Source: Methylobacterium hispanicum (GTDB lineage Bacteria; Pseudomonadota; Alphaproteobacteria; Rhizobiales; Beijerinckiaceae). Taken from it: DNA of 64,000 nt. The stretch lies in the NCBI RefSeq assembly GCF_022179285.1, contig NZ_BPQO01000003.1, positions 1-64,000 of the forward strand. Direction: 5' to 3'. Below, in pieces: positions 41,211-49,847 of this stretch (position 1 is the stretch's first letter; every line of letters starts with the position of its first letter). The notes under the pieces were generated by a model. The model saw nothing but the letters and a program-made list of their open reading frames with translations. It was not told where the DNA came from and did not search any database. Made by a program: the position numbers and the translations under genes.

Positions 41211-42761
41211 ATGAGTTCCGGTTTCCCTGCCCGTCCTTCGGGCGGTTCCTCGGTCGCCGTCATCGGCAGCGGCCTCGGCGGGCTCGCCGCCGCCTGCGTC
41301 TCGGCCGCGCGCGGCCACCGCGTCACCCTCTACGACAAGAACGACTGGCTCGGCGGCAAGGCCGCGGTCTTGCACGAGGGCGGCTTCCGCTTCGACATGG
41401 GGCCGACCATCCTCACGGTGCCCCGCGTGCTGGAGCGGATTTTTTCCGAGGCCGGCCGCGATATCAACGACTACCTCGATCTGCGCCGCCTCGACCCGCA
41501 ATGGCGCTGCTTCTTCGACGACGGCACCCGGATCGACCTGATGCAGGACGTCGCCACCATGGCGGCGGAGATGGACCGCTTCGTGCCCGGCGCCGGCGCG
41601 GGAGAGGGCTACAAGAAATTCCTCTCCATCTCGGAGCACCTGCACGGTGTGTCCGAAAAGTTCTTCTTCTGGAAGCCGGTCGAGGACCTGTTCGACACGA
41701 TCAACATCCGGGCGAACATGAACCCCGGCACCCTGCGGGACGTGCTGAGCTTGCGCATGCACGCCTCGGTCGCCAGCACCATCCGCGGCAAGGTGAAGGA
41801 CGCCCGCCTCGCCCAGATGCTCGACCACTTCGTGCAGTATGTCGGCTCCTCGCCCTACGGCGCGCCGGCGGTGCTCTGCGCCATCGCCCACATGCAGACG
41901 GCGGACGGGGTCTGGTACCCGATGGGCGGCACCCGCGCGGTGGCCGAGGCGCTGGCCAAGCTCGCGGGCGAGCTCGGCGCGACCCTGAGGCCCGGCTCCG
42001 AGGTGACGGGGCTCGACATCGAGAACGGCACCGTGCGCGGCGTGCGCACGCAGGGCGGTACGACCGCCTACGACGCCGTGATCTCCAACATGGACTCGGT
42101 GCGGACCTACCGGGAACTCGTCGGCGGCGAGGTCGGCCGGGCCTACGAGAAGAAGAACCCCGAGCCCGCCTGCTCGGGCGTGGTGCTCTATCTGGGGCTC
42201 AACAGGCGCTACGAGCACCTGAACCACCACGACTTCGTCTTCTCGCGCGATCCCGAGGAGGAGTTCGACTGGATCTACCGGCGGGGCGAGCCCGCCCCGG
42301 ACCCGACCGCGTATCTGGCCGCCCCCTCCTCCACCGACCCCTCGGTGGCGCCCGAGGGCGGCGAGGCGCTCTACGTCCTGGTGCACACGCCCTATCTGCG
42401 GCCCCACCACGACTGGTCGAAGATGTTCCCGGCCTACCGGCAGGTGATCCTCGACAAGCTCAAGCGCACCGCCGGGATGCCGGACCTGGAGGAGCGCATC
42501 GTGGTCGAGCGGCACCTGACGCCGCAGGACATCCACGACCGCTACAAGGTGCTGAACGGGGCGATCTACGGGCTGGCCTCGCACGGCCGGGTGATGGGCG
42601 CGTTCAAGCCGGGCAACCGCTCGCGGCAGGTGCGCAATCTGTATCTGGCGGGCGGCGCCGCCCATCCGGGGCCGGGGATGCCGATGGTGATGATGTCCGG
42701 CTGGATCGCCGCCGACGCGCACGACCAGGACGCGCGCGGCGGCCTGCGCCAGTCGGCATGA
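41211..42761 (+). CDS. crtP: CrtP-like diapocarotenoid oxidase
   Basis: This 516-residue FAD protein is a paralogue of the first gene. 'VAVIGSGLGGLAAACVSAARGHRVTLYDKND' starts it; 'FRFDMGPTILTVPRVLERIF' and 'QMLDHFVQYVGSSPYGAPAVLCAIAHMQ' match the pattern of staphylococcal CrtP, which oxidises the terminal methyl groups of diaponeurosporene to aldehyde or acid. 'NLYLAGGAAHPGPGMPMVMMSGW' is the FAD-binding C-terminus. It could make diapolycopene-dial or -dioic acid. It lies 113 bases after the permease; a composite repeat follows. Confidence 0.82.
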   Translation: MSSGFPARPSGGSSVAVIGSGLGGLAAACVSAARGHRVTLYDKNDWLGGKAAVLHEGGFRFDMGPTILTVPRVLERIFSEAGRDINDYLDLRRLDPQWRCFFDDGTRIDLMQDVATMAAEMDRFVPGAGAGEGYKKFLSISEHLHGVSEKFFFWKPVEDLFDTINIRANMNPGTLRDVLSLRMHASVASTIRGKVKDARLAQMLDHFVQYVGSSPYGAPAVLCAIAHMQTADGVWYPMGGTRAVAEALAKLAGELGATLRPGSEVTGLDIENGTVRGVRTQGGTTAYDAVISNMDSVRTYRELVGGEVGRAYEKKNPEPACSGVVLYLGLNRRYEHLNHHDFVFSRDPEEEFDWIYRRGEPAPDPTAYLAAPSSTDPSVAPEGGEALYVLVHTPYLRPHHDWSKMFPAYRQVILDKLKRTAGMPDLEERIVVERHLTPQDIHDRYKVLNGAIYGLASHGRVMGAFKPGNRSRQVRNLYLAGGAAHPGPGMPMVMMSGWIAADAHDQDARGGLRQSA

Positions 42762-42778
42762 CGCGACCACGCAGCGCC

Positions 42779-42986
42779 CCCTCCCCCCTCTGCGGGGGAG
42801 GGTGGCCCCTGCGTCAGCAGGGGTCGGTCGGGACGAAGTCCCGCGGAGGGGGGAACCCGGCTTCAGAGAGGGACTGTGCCCTTCGTGCAGGCCTCGCCCT
42901 TTCCTTTCCCGTGGCTCCCCTCTCTGCGGGACTTCGTCCCGACCCCCCTGCTTCGCAGGGTACCCTCCCCCGCAGAGGGGGGAGGG
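42779..42986. repeat. Composite family A inverted repeat
   Basis: The outer arms are 24-base inverted copies (42779-42802 and 42963-42986). Inner arms include GTCGGGACGAAGTCCCGC and its inverted copy. The element closely resembles 23867-24054. It lies between crtP and the acyltransferase gene and ends 13 bases before that start. Confidence 0.8.
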
Positions 42987-42999
42987 AGGGCGTCGCCGC

Positions 43000-43917
43000 A
43001 TGACGCTGGCCGAACCCCCTGCCCCGCCCCGGATTGAACCCGAGGACGGCGCGCGCGCCGCCCCGGCGGAGGCGCGGCGCGTGGTGGACCCGAGACCCGG
43101 ACGGCGCCCCGCCGACCTGCACCCCGTCTCGCCCCAGCTCTGGCGGTTCATGCTCGGCTATTTCGAGCGCTTCGTGGGGCGCCACCTCAACGCGCTGCGC
43201 CTCGCCCGCTGGGGCCTGCCGCAGGGGCTCGACCATCCGGGCCCGATCGTCGTCTACTGCAACCACCCGGCCTGGTGGGACGCCGCGGTGATGATCGTGC
43301 TGGCCGGCAGACTCTTCCCCGGCCGCGAGGGCCGCGCCCCCTTCGACGCCGCGGTGCTCGGCAAGTACCGCATCTTCGAGCGGATGGGCGCCTTCGGGGT
43401 CGATCTCGACAGCCCGCGCGGGGCCGCCGCGTTCCTGGCCCACGCCCGCGCCATCCTCGCGGCACCGCACCGGATGCTCTGGATCACCGCGCAGGGCCGC
43501 TTCAGCGATGGGCGCGCCCGGCCGCTGGCGTTGCGCCCCGGCGTCGCGCGCCTGCCCGAGATCGCTCCCGACGCCCTCGTGCTGCCGCTCGCCCTCGAAT
43601 ACGCCTTCTGGGAGGAGCGCGGCGCCGAGGCCTTCGCCGCCTTCGGCGCGCCGATCTCAGGCGGCGACCTCGTCGCCCTCCCCCGCCCCGAGCGCCTCGC
43701 CCGGCTGGAGCGCGAGCTCACCGCCACCCTCGACCGGCTGAGCGCCGACGTGATCGCCCGCGAGCCGGAGCGCTTCCGCGAACTCGTCGCCGGGCGCAAG
43801 GGGATCGGCGGGATCTACGACCTCTGGCGGCGGCTCCGGGCGCTCGTCGCCGGCCGCCGCTTCGACCCCGCGCACGGGGGCGCGGCCCAGGACGGCCCCC
43901 GGGAGCCCACACCATGA
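43000..43917 (+). CDS. PlsC-like acyltransferase
   Basis: This 305-residue protein has the acyltransferase motif H-x4-D in 'YCNHPAWWDAAVMIV' (about residue 88), a second block 'FERMGAFGVDLDSPRGAAAFL' and 'ITAQGRFSD' in place of the usual EGTRS. One hydrophobic stretch surrounds the first motif. Next to a CrtQ-like glycosyltransferase it would plausibly add a fatty acyl group to a carotenoid glucoside, as CrtO does in staphyloxanthin, though it is not homologous to CrtO. It overlaps the next gene by 4 bases. Confidence 0.8.
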   Translation: MTLAEPPAPPRIEPEDGARAAPAEARRVVDPRPGRRPADLHPVSPQLWRFMLGYFERFVGRHLNALRLARWGLPQGLDHPGPIVVYCNHPAWWDAAVMIVLAGRLFPGREGRAPFDAAVLGKYRIFERMGAFGVDLDSPRGAAAFLAHARAILAAPHRMLWITAQGRFSDGRARPLALRPGVARLPEIAPDALVLPLALEYAFWEERGAEAFAAFGAPISGGDLVALPRPERLARLERELTATLDRLSADVIAREPERFRELVAGRKGIGGIYDLWRRLRALVAGRRFDPAHGGAAQDGPREPTP

Positions 43918-45065
43918 CCGCCAACGCCCTCCTCACCGGGCTGGCGCTCGCCTGCCTGATCGTGGCGCTCCAGCCCGCGCTCTTCGCGGCCCTGAACCTC
44001 GGCCTGCTGCGCAGGCCGGAGCCGGAGCCCGGCGGCTCCGGCCTCGTCTCGATCCTGATTCCGGCCCGCAACGAGGCCGAGCGGATCGGCCCGACGCTCG
44101 TGGCCGCGTTGGCCAGCACCGGCACGCCCGTCGAGGTCCTGGTCGGCGACGACCACTCGACCGACGGCACCGCGGCGCTCGTGCGGGCTCTGGCCGCCGG
44201 CGATCCGCGCCTGCGCCTCGAATCCGTGCCGCCGCTCCCAGAGGGCTGGACCGGCAAGAACAACGCCTGCGCCTACCTCGCCACCCGGGCGCGGGGCGAG
44301 CACCTCTTGTTCATCGACGCCGACGTGCAGCTCGCGCCCGGGGCCGCCGCGCGCCTCGCCGCCCAGGCGCGCCGCGGCGGGGCGGGCCTCGTCAGCGCCG
44401 TGCCGCGCCAGCGCATGGACACGCTCGGCGAGCGCCTCACCGTGCCGATGATCAACCTGCTGCTGGTCGGCTACCTGCCGGTCCTCGCCATGCGCCGCTC
44501 GCTCCACCCGAGCCTCGGGGCGGCCTGCGGGCAGATGATCCTGGCGACGCGGGCCGCCTACGAGGAGACGGGGGGGCACGGCGCCATCCGGGCCTCCCTG
44601 CACGACGGGGTGCGGCTGCCGCGCAATTTCCGCCGCCACGGCCTGCGCACCGATCTCGCGGCGGGCCGCAACCTCGCCCTCTGCCGGATGTACGGCGGCT
44701 TCCGCGACGCCTGGGCGGGCTTCTCGAAGAACGCCCACGAGGGCATGGCGACGCCCCGCGCCCTGCCGGTCTGGACGGCCTTGCTGCTGCTCGGCCACGT
44801 CCTGCCCTGGGGGCTCGTCGCGGCCGGGCTCCTCGGCGACCTGCCGCCCGCCGCCTTCGCGTGCGCGCTCGCGGCGCTCGCCCTCTCGCTCGCTACCCGG
44901 GCGGCGGTGACGCTGTGCACCGGCGAGCCCGCGGCCACGATCCCGCTCCACCCGGTGATCGTGCTGACCGCGCTCGCCATCCAGTGGAACGTGCTGCTGC
45001 GCCGCGAGCGCGCCGGCGCGGCGACGTGGAAGGGCCGCAGCTACCCCGTAGGCGGCGCCGAGTAG
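43914..45065 (+). CDS. crtQ: CrtQ-like family 2 glycosyltransferase
   Basis: This 383-residue membrane GT2 enzyme has an N-terminal span, then 'VSILIPARNEAERIGPTL', 'VLVGDDHSTDGTAALV', 'PEGWTGKNNACAYLA' and the metal motif 'LLFIDADVQL' (about 128). Two or three C-terminal spans end it, with 'WNVLLRRERAGAATWKGRSY'. This architecture is shared by CrtQ (diaponeurosporenoate glycosyltransferase) and hopene-associated HpnB. Carotenoid context favours CrtQ. It closes the cluster and converges on fabF2. Confidence 0.8.
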   Translation: MTANALLTGLALACLIVALQPALFAALNLGLLRRPEPEPGGSGLVSILIPARNEAERIGPTLVAALASTGTPVEVLVGDDHSTDGTAALVRALAAGDPRLRLESVPPLPEGWTGKNNACAYLATRARGEHLLFIDADVQLAPGAAARLAAQARRGGAGLVSAVPRQRMDTLGERLTVPMINLLLVGYLPVLAMRRSLHPSLGAACGQMILATRAAYEETGGHGAIRASLHDGVRLPRNFRRHGLRTDLAAGRNLALCRMYGGFRDAWAGFSKNAHEGMATPRALPVWTALLLLGHVLPWGLVAAGLLGDLPPAAFACALAALALSLATRAAVTLCTGEPAATIPLHPVIVLTALAIQWNVLLRRERAGAATWKGRSYPVGGAE

Positions 45066-45145
45066 GGGCGGACGCCGTTCGGTTCGCGGGGAGCGGGGAC
45101 GCTCCTAAGGTTCGTACGCCAGGGTCGGGACGGCCGAGCGCGGCC

Positions 45146-46273
45146 TCAAGCCGCCAGCACCCGCAGGACGCCCTCGCCGCGGCGGTGGCCGACCGCCGTG
45201 ACGGCGACCTCCCTCAATCCGCGCTCCGCGACCAGTGCGGCGGCGAGCGCCGCACCGAGGGGCGCTGCGACCTCGAGCCCGTGGCCGGCGAGGTCTCCCA
45301 GCGCGTGGACGGGCGCGCCCGGGGCGAGGCGGGCGAGAACCTCGGCCTCCTCGGCGGTGATCGGGGCGACGCCGGTCGCGCCCGAGACCACCGCGTCCGG
45401 CAGGGCGATCCCGGCCGCCGACCAGAGGCCGGCGAGGCTGAGCCCCACCCGGCCCGGCTCGCGCCGGGTCAGGTCGCTCGTCACCGGCGCGAGGCGCGCC
45501 AGCGCCCGGGCGCCGCGGGCGGCGGCACCCTCGGCGGATTCGAGCAGCAGGAAGGCGGCGCAGCTGCCGAGGATGAAGCCCGGCGTCTCCGCGCGGGCGA
45601 AGACCGGCGCGTAGGCGCCGCGGCGCAGGTAGCCGCCCATCTCGTGGATCACGAGCACGTCGGGCCGCTCGGCGTTGTAGGAGCCGCCGACCAGCACCGC
45701 GTCGATCTGGCCCGCGGCGACGCGCGCCGCGCCGATCCGCAGCGCATCGACGCCGGAGGATTCCTCGCCCATGAAGGTGCGGGACGCCCCCGTGACCCCG
45801 TGCACGATGGCGATGTTGCCGGCGAGCAGGTTCGAGAGCTGGGCCAGGAACAGGGTCGGGCGCAGGTCGTTCTGCAGCCGCTCGTTGAGGTAGGCGCCGG
45901 GATCCGCCGCCCCGCGCAGCCCCGTGAGGATCGCCCCGTCGACCGCGTAGTCGCGCTCGCCGCCGCCCGCCGAGACCACGAGGTGCAGGTCCTGCTTGAA
46001 GGCGGCGTCGTCCTTGACGCCGGCCGCGTCGAGGGCGAGGCCCGCCGCGTAGACGCCGAGGCGCTGCCACGCCTCCATCTGGCGCTGGTCGGACTTCTTC
46101 GGGATCTGCCCGTCCCAGGCGATGCCCGGTGCCGGGTGGACCGCGTAGGGCGCGAAGCGCTCCGTGTCGGTGGCGGGCGCCGTGCCGGAATCCAGCGCTG
46201 CGAGGTGCGCGGCCACGCCCTCGCCCCGGCAGGAGACGAGGCCGAGGCCGGTGACGACGACGTCGCGGGTCAT
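45146..46273 (-). CDS. FabF2XL-type beta-ketoacyl synthase-like protein lacking the active cysteine
   Basis: This 375-residue thiolase-fold protein begins 'RDVVVTGLGLVSCRGEG' as KS proteins do. The nucleophile elbow reads 'SRTFMGEESSGVDALRIG', where active enzymes have TACSSG, so the catalytic cysteine is replaced by glutamate. In rhizobial lipid A very-long-chain fatty-acid loci FabF2XL is the partner of an active FabF1XL, much like the chain-length factor of polyketide pathways. The order acpXL-fabZ-fabF2 fits this. No active partner is adjacent. It overlaps fabZ by 4 bases. Confidence 0.78.
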   Translation of the reverse strand: MTRDVVVTGLGLVSCRGEGVAAHLAALDSGTAPATDTERFAPYAVHPAPGIAWDGQIPKKSDQRQMEAWQRLGVYAAGLALDAAGVKDDAAFKQDLHLVVSAGGGERDYAVDGAILTGLRGAADPGAYLNERLQNDLRPTLFLAQLSNLLAGNIAIVHGVTGASRTFMGEESSGVDALRIGAARVAAGQIDAVLVGGSYNAERPDVLVIHEMGGYLRRGAYAPVFARAETPGFILGSCAAFLLLESAEGAAARGARALARLAPVTSDLTRREPGRVGLSLAGLWSAAGIALPDAVVSGATGVAPITAEEAEVLARLAPGAPVHALGDLAGHGLEVAAPLGAALAAALVAERGLREVAVTAVGHRRGEGVLRVLAA

Positions 46274-46761
46274 CTGGCGGGTCCTGCGCTGGCGTCGCCC
46301 GGTCCGCTCGCCCCGGTCAGGCCGATCTCGCGCGCGCGCGCGCGCATCAGCCCGTCGAGCTCCGCGGGGAACGGCATGGTGCGGAAGCGCAGCTCCGCGT
46401 CGGCGAGCGCCTTGTCCCCGTGCCGGATCGACGCCTTGGTGACGGCGTAGCCCGAGCCGTCGTGGACGAGGCTCGCCGCGACGATGAGTTCCGCGCCCGG
46501 ACCCACGAAGGAGCGGAAGCGCGCCTTGTCGACCGCCATCAGGAACGGCATCAGCGCGAAGTCGAGATGGGCGAGGACGAGGTAGCCCGAGGCCTGCGCC
46601 ATGGTCTCGGTGAGGAGCACGCCCGGCACCAGGGGGTAGCCCGGGAAATGCCCCTCGAAGACGGGGCTGGCGTCGGGCACCCGCGCCAGCGCCTCGATCC
46701 GCCCCGCCGCCCGGTCGAGCAGCCGCACGGAATCGATCATCTCGAAATATTCGAGGCGCAT
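46270..46761 (-). CDS. FabZ-type 3-hydroxyacyl-ACP dehydratase (XL locus)
   Basis: This 163-residue hot-dog dehydratase has the motif 'SPVFEGHFPGYPLVPGVLLTETMAQASGYLVLA' with the catalytic histidine (about residue 37) and the nearby glutamate of the helix. 'MPFLMAVDKARFRSFVGPGAEL' is also typical. The N-terminus MRLEYFEMID matches the rhizobial fabZXL proteins. It lies 20 bases after acpXL. Confidence 0.85.
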   Translation of the reverse strand: MRLEYFEMIDSVRLLDRAAGRIEALARVPDASPVFEGHFPGYPLVPGVLLTETMAQASGYLVLAHLDFALMPFLMAVDKARFRSFVGPGAELIVAASLVHDGSGYAVTKASIRHGDKALADAELRFRTMPFPAELDGLMRARAREIGLTGASGPGDASAGPAR

Positions 46762-46781
46762 GACGGGCTATCCGCTGCGAA

Positions 46782-47090
46782 TCAGGCCTTGGCGGCCTTC
46801 TCGGCCACCAGCGCGTCGATGCGGGCGCAGAGGTTCTTCAGCACGAAGTACTCCTCGGCCGGGACCTTGCCCTCGTTGACCTCCTGGGTCCAGCGCTCCA
46901 GCGGCAGCTTGATCCCGAAGGCCTTGTCGACCGCGAAGGCGATGTCGAGGAAGGCGAGGCTGTCGATGCCGAGGTCGTCGATGGCGTGACTCTCGGGCGT
47001 GATCTTCTCGCGCGGGATGTCGGCGGTCTCGGCGATGATGTCGGCCACGCGCTCGAAGGTGGCCGTGCTGCCGTTCTGGGGCTCAGACAT
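46782..47090 (-). CDS. acpXL: AcpXL-type acyl carrier protein
   Basis: This 102-residue carrier holds the phosphopantetheine serine (Ser44) in '[14 protein letters not shown]'. '[37 protein letters not shown]' is nearly the signature of AcpXL, the special ACP carrying the C28 hydroxy acid of rhizobial lipid A. At 102 residues it is longer than housekeeping AcpP (~78), as AcpXL is. It starts the three-gene operon. Confidence 0.93.
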   Translation of the reverse strand: MSEPQNGSTATFERVADIIAETADIPREKITPESHAIDDLGIDSLAFLDIAFAVDKAFGIKLPLERWTQEVNEGKVPAEEYFVLKNLCARIDALVAEKAAKA

Positions 47091-47366
47091 GCGTTCTCGC
47101 CGATTCCGTCAGGTGTTCTGCCGCGCAGCCTTACGGGGACCGGTGGGCGAGCCCGCCCCCGCGCTCGTCCCCGCCTGCCAAGCCGACGCATTGCGGGGCC
47201 GCGCGCGGCCCCCTTCGGATGGGCGCGACCTCTACACGAGGGGTTCCGGAGGGGCAACCGTGTCGGTTTCGTGAAGCCGCCGCGGGGTCTTTCGCCCGTC
47301 CCGGCGATAGCGGGGGCGCCCTCCCCGACCTAGATCCCCGGCGCGGGGTGCGTGGAGGGTCGTGCG

Positions 47367-48491
47367 ATGGATTCGAAGGTGGTCGCCCGGCCCGCGCCGG
47401 GCCCGGTCGCGCGCGATCCCGGCGCCGCCGCGCCGACGCGCAGCCCCCGCGCGCAAGGCATCGCCCGCGCGGGCCTCGTCCTGGCGCTCGCGGGCCTCGG
47501 GCTCTGGATCCTGCACGGCTTCCTGCCGGCGCTCGCCTGGGCGGTCGTGCTGGTGATCGCGCTCGGGCCCCTCTACGAGCGCGCCGAGCGCCGCCTGCCC
47601 CGCGACCGGCACAACATCCTGCTGCCGGGGCTCGCGACCTTGCTCGTCGCCCTGGTCATCCTGGGCCCCCTCGTGATCCTCGGCATCGAGGCGGCGCGCG
47701 AGGCCCACGACGTCATGGATTTCGTCCGCTCCGCCGAGCGGACGGGCATCCCGGCGCCCGAGTTCCTGAACCACCTGCCCTTCGGCGCCGCCCAGGCCCA
47801 GGCCTGGTGGGGCCGGACCTTCGGCCATCCGGAGGCGGCCTCCGACCTGCTGCACCGCCTCGACAACGGCCGGGTCCTCGGCGTCTCGCGCAATCTCGGG
47901 CGCGAGGTGGTGCACCGCGCGGTGCTGTTCGGCTTCAGCCTGCTCGCCCTGTTCTTCCTGTTCCGGGACCGCGACGCCGTGCGCGACCAGGCGCTCACCG
48001 CCTGCAACCGCCTGTTCGGCCCGCGCGGCGAGCGGGTCGCCCGGCAGATGGTGGCCTCGGTGCACGGCACGGTCGACGGGCTCGTGCTGGTGGGCCTCGG
48101 CGAGGGCGTGCTGCTCGGCCTCGTCTACTATCTGGCCGGCGTGCCGCACCCGGTGCTGCTCGGCGCGCTGACGGCCATCGCCGCGATGATCCCGTTCGGC
48201 GCCCCCGTCGCCTTCGGGCTGGCGGCCGTGCTGCTGCTGGCGCAGGGGCAGACCGTGCCGGCCCTCGTCGTGGTGGCGGCCGGCTTCGTCGTCACCTTCG
48301 TGGCCGACCACTTCGTCCGGCCGGTCCTGATCGGGGGCACGACGCAGCTGCCCTTCCTCTGGGTGCTGCTCGGGATCCTCGGCGGGGTCGAGACCTTCGG
48401 CCTGCTCGGCCTGTTCCTGGGGCCCGCCGTGATGGCGGCCCTGGTGCTGCTGTGGCGGGACTTCACCGGGGGAGCGAAGCGGGCGGGCTGA
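47367..48491 (+). CDS. AI-2E-family (PerM-like) transporter
   Basis: This 374-residue membrane protein has about eight hydrophobic segments. The block 'DGLVLVGLGEGVLLGLVYYLAGVPHPVLLGALTAIAAMIPFGAPVAFGLAAVLLLAQG' and the end 'ILGGVETFGLLGLFLGPAVMAALVLLWRDF' match the family once named after autoinducer-2 export; some members are Na+/H+ antiporters. ATG 47367 has GGAGGG at a fair distance; a GTG at 47352 is an alternative. No operon partner. Confidence 0.85.
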   Translation: MDSKVVARPAPGPVARDPGAAAPTRSPRAQGIARAGLVLALAGLGLWILHGFLPALAWAVVLVIALGPLYERAERRLPRDRHNILLPGLATLLVALVILGPLVILGIEAAREAHDVMDFVRSAERTGIPAPEFLNHLPFGAAQAQAWWGRTFGHPEAASDLLHRLDNGRVLGVSRNLGREVVHRAVLFGFSLLALFFLFRDRDAVRDQALTACNRLFGPRGERVARQMVASVHGTVDGLVLVGLGEGVLLGLVYYLAGVPHPVLLGALTAIAAMIPFGAPVAFGLAAVLLLAQGQTVPALVVVAAGFVVTFVADHFVRPVLIGGTTQLPFLWVLLGILGGVETFGLLGLFLGPAVMAALVLLWRDFTGGAKRAG

Positions 48492-48517
48492 GGCCCACCG
48501 CGCGTCGGGCCCGGTCC

Positions 48518-49162
48518 TTAAACCCGGTACCGGCCGTTGCGCTTCACCAGAACCCGCGTGCCCACCGGCACCCGCTCGTAGAGGTCGGCGATGTCCTCGT
48601 TGAGCATGCGCACGCAGCCCGAGGACATCTGCTCGCCGATGCTCCAGGGCTCGTTGGTGCCGTGCAGGCGGAACAGCGTGTCGCGGTTGCCCTGGTAGAG
48701 GTAGAGCGCGCGGGCGCCCAGCGGGTTCTCGAGCCCGCCCTTGAGCGTGCGCGGCAGGTCCGGGTTGAGCGAGACCATCGTGGTGGTCGGGCTCCAGTCC
48801 GGCCAGACGCCCTTGCGGCCGACCCGGGCCTCGCCCTTCCAGGAGAAGCCGAGCTTGCCCACGCCGATGCCGTACTGGATCGCCGTGCCCTCGGCCTGGA
48901 CCAGGGTGAGCTGGCGGTTGTCGATGTCGACCACGATGGTGCCGGGCGCCTCGAGGCCGGTGTAGCGTACGACCTGGCGGCGATACTTCGGATCGAGCCG
49001 GCCGGTATCGACCAGCGGGATGTCGTGCGGCTTGTCGGGCTTGGTGCCGACGTACCACGCGGCCTCCTCGGGGGTCGCGGCGAGTTGCGCGGGGCCGCGG
49101 CTCTGGCAGGCGGCGAGCGGCGCGACCGCGAGGGCGGCCAGCAGGGTCCGGCGGGCGAGCAT
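48518..49162 (-). CDS. L,D-transpeptidase (YkuD/ErfK type)
   Basis: This 214-residue enzyme cross-links peptidoglycan or anchors proteins to it. It has a signal peptide ending LAACQ, a lipobox-like site, so it may be a lipoprotein. The catalytic motif is 'LHGTNEPWSIGEQMSSGCVRMLNEDI', with the active cysteine in S-S-G-C-V-R. ATG 49162 is used; an upstream frame lacks support. It converges on the AI-2E gene. Confidence 0.9.
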   Translation of the reverse strand: MLARRTLLAALAVAPLAACQSRGPAQLAATPEEAAWYVGTKPDKPHDIPLVDTGRLDPKYRRQVVRYTGLEAPGTIVVDIDNRQLTLVQAEGTAIQYGIGVGKLGFSWKGEARVGRKGVWPDWSPTTTMVSLNPDLPRTLKGGLENPLGARALYLYQGNRDTLFRLHGTNEPWSIGEQMSSGCVRMLNEDIADLYERVPVGTRVLVKRNGRYRV

Positions 49163-49354
49163 GGGTTTCACCTTGCGGGCTTCGTCGTGGACGCCCTGAC
49201 TAGACCCTCCGCCCGGCCCAAGATGTAGCTTTTGCGCCGCACGCCCGCGTGAAGAGCCCGCCACGGGAGCGTGAAGGGGCGGCGGCGCGCGCGCCGGAAG
49301 ACTGATCCCCTGGGCGCCCTATCTGGTCGGCCATCCCCGTTCCGGAGCCCGCCG

Positions 49355-49825
49355 ATGCCTGCGACCGAGACCCTTCCGGAGGGCGCCACGCCCCTCCCCG
49401 AGGTCGAGCCGACCTCCGCCCTTCCCGAGATCCCGACCCGGCCGGCGATCCATCTGGACCATTGCGTGATCCACGTCTCGGACTGGGCGCGCGCCACCGC
49501 CTTCTACCGCGACGTGCTCGGGGCCGAGGTGATCGAGCGGGGGGCCGGCTTCGCCTACCGCTTCGGCGGGGTGCAGCTGAACTGCCACGGGCCGGGCGTC
49601 GTCGCCGAGCCGCTCGCCGCCAAGCCGGTCCTGCCCGGCAACAGCGACCTCTGCTTCCGCTGGCCGGGCACGCTGGAGGAGGCGATGGCCCACCTTCACC
49701 GCCACGGCGTCGGCGTGGAGCGCGGGCCCGTGGAGCGCAACGGCGCCGCCGGGCCCGGCATCAGCGTCTACTTCCGGGACCCGGACGGGTCGCTGATGGA
49801 GTTCATCACCTACCCGCCGGCCTGA
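49355..49825 (+). CDS. VOC-family (glyoxalase-like) protein
   Basis: This 156-residue protein has two beta-alpha-beta-beta-beta units: 'HLDHCVIHVSDWARATAFYRDVLGAEVIERG' and 'GPGISVYFRDPDGSLMEFITYPP'. The metal ligands H (first strand) and E (last strand) are present. The first ~30 residues are a disordered Pro/Thr/Glu tail. The reaction is unknown. It converges on fliO. Confidence 0.82.
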   Translation: MPATETLPEGATPLPEVEPTSALPEIPTRPAIHLDHCVIHVSDWARATAFYRDVLGAEVIERGAGFAYRFGGVQLNCHGPGVVAEPLAAKPVLPGNSDLCFRWPGTLEEAMAHLHRHGVGVERGPVERNGAAGPGISVYFRDPDGSLMEFITYPPA

Positions 49826-49847
49826 AGGGCCGGCCTCGGCCCGCCGG

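Noticed and set aside
42802..42999. Upstream extension of the acyltransferase frame
   Set aside because: This part is the composite family A repeat; the acyltransferase begins at the ATG at 43000 just after it.
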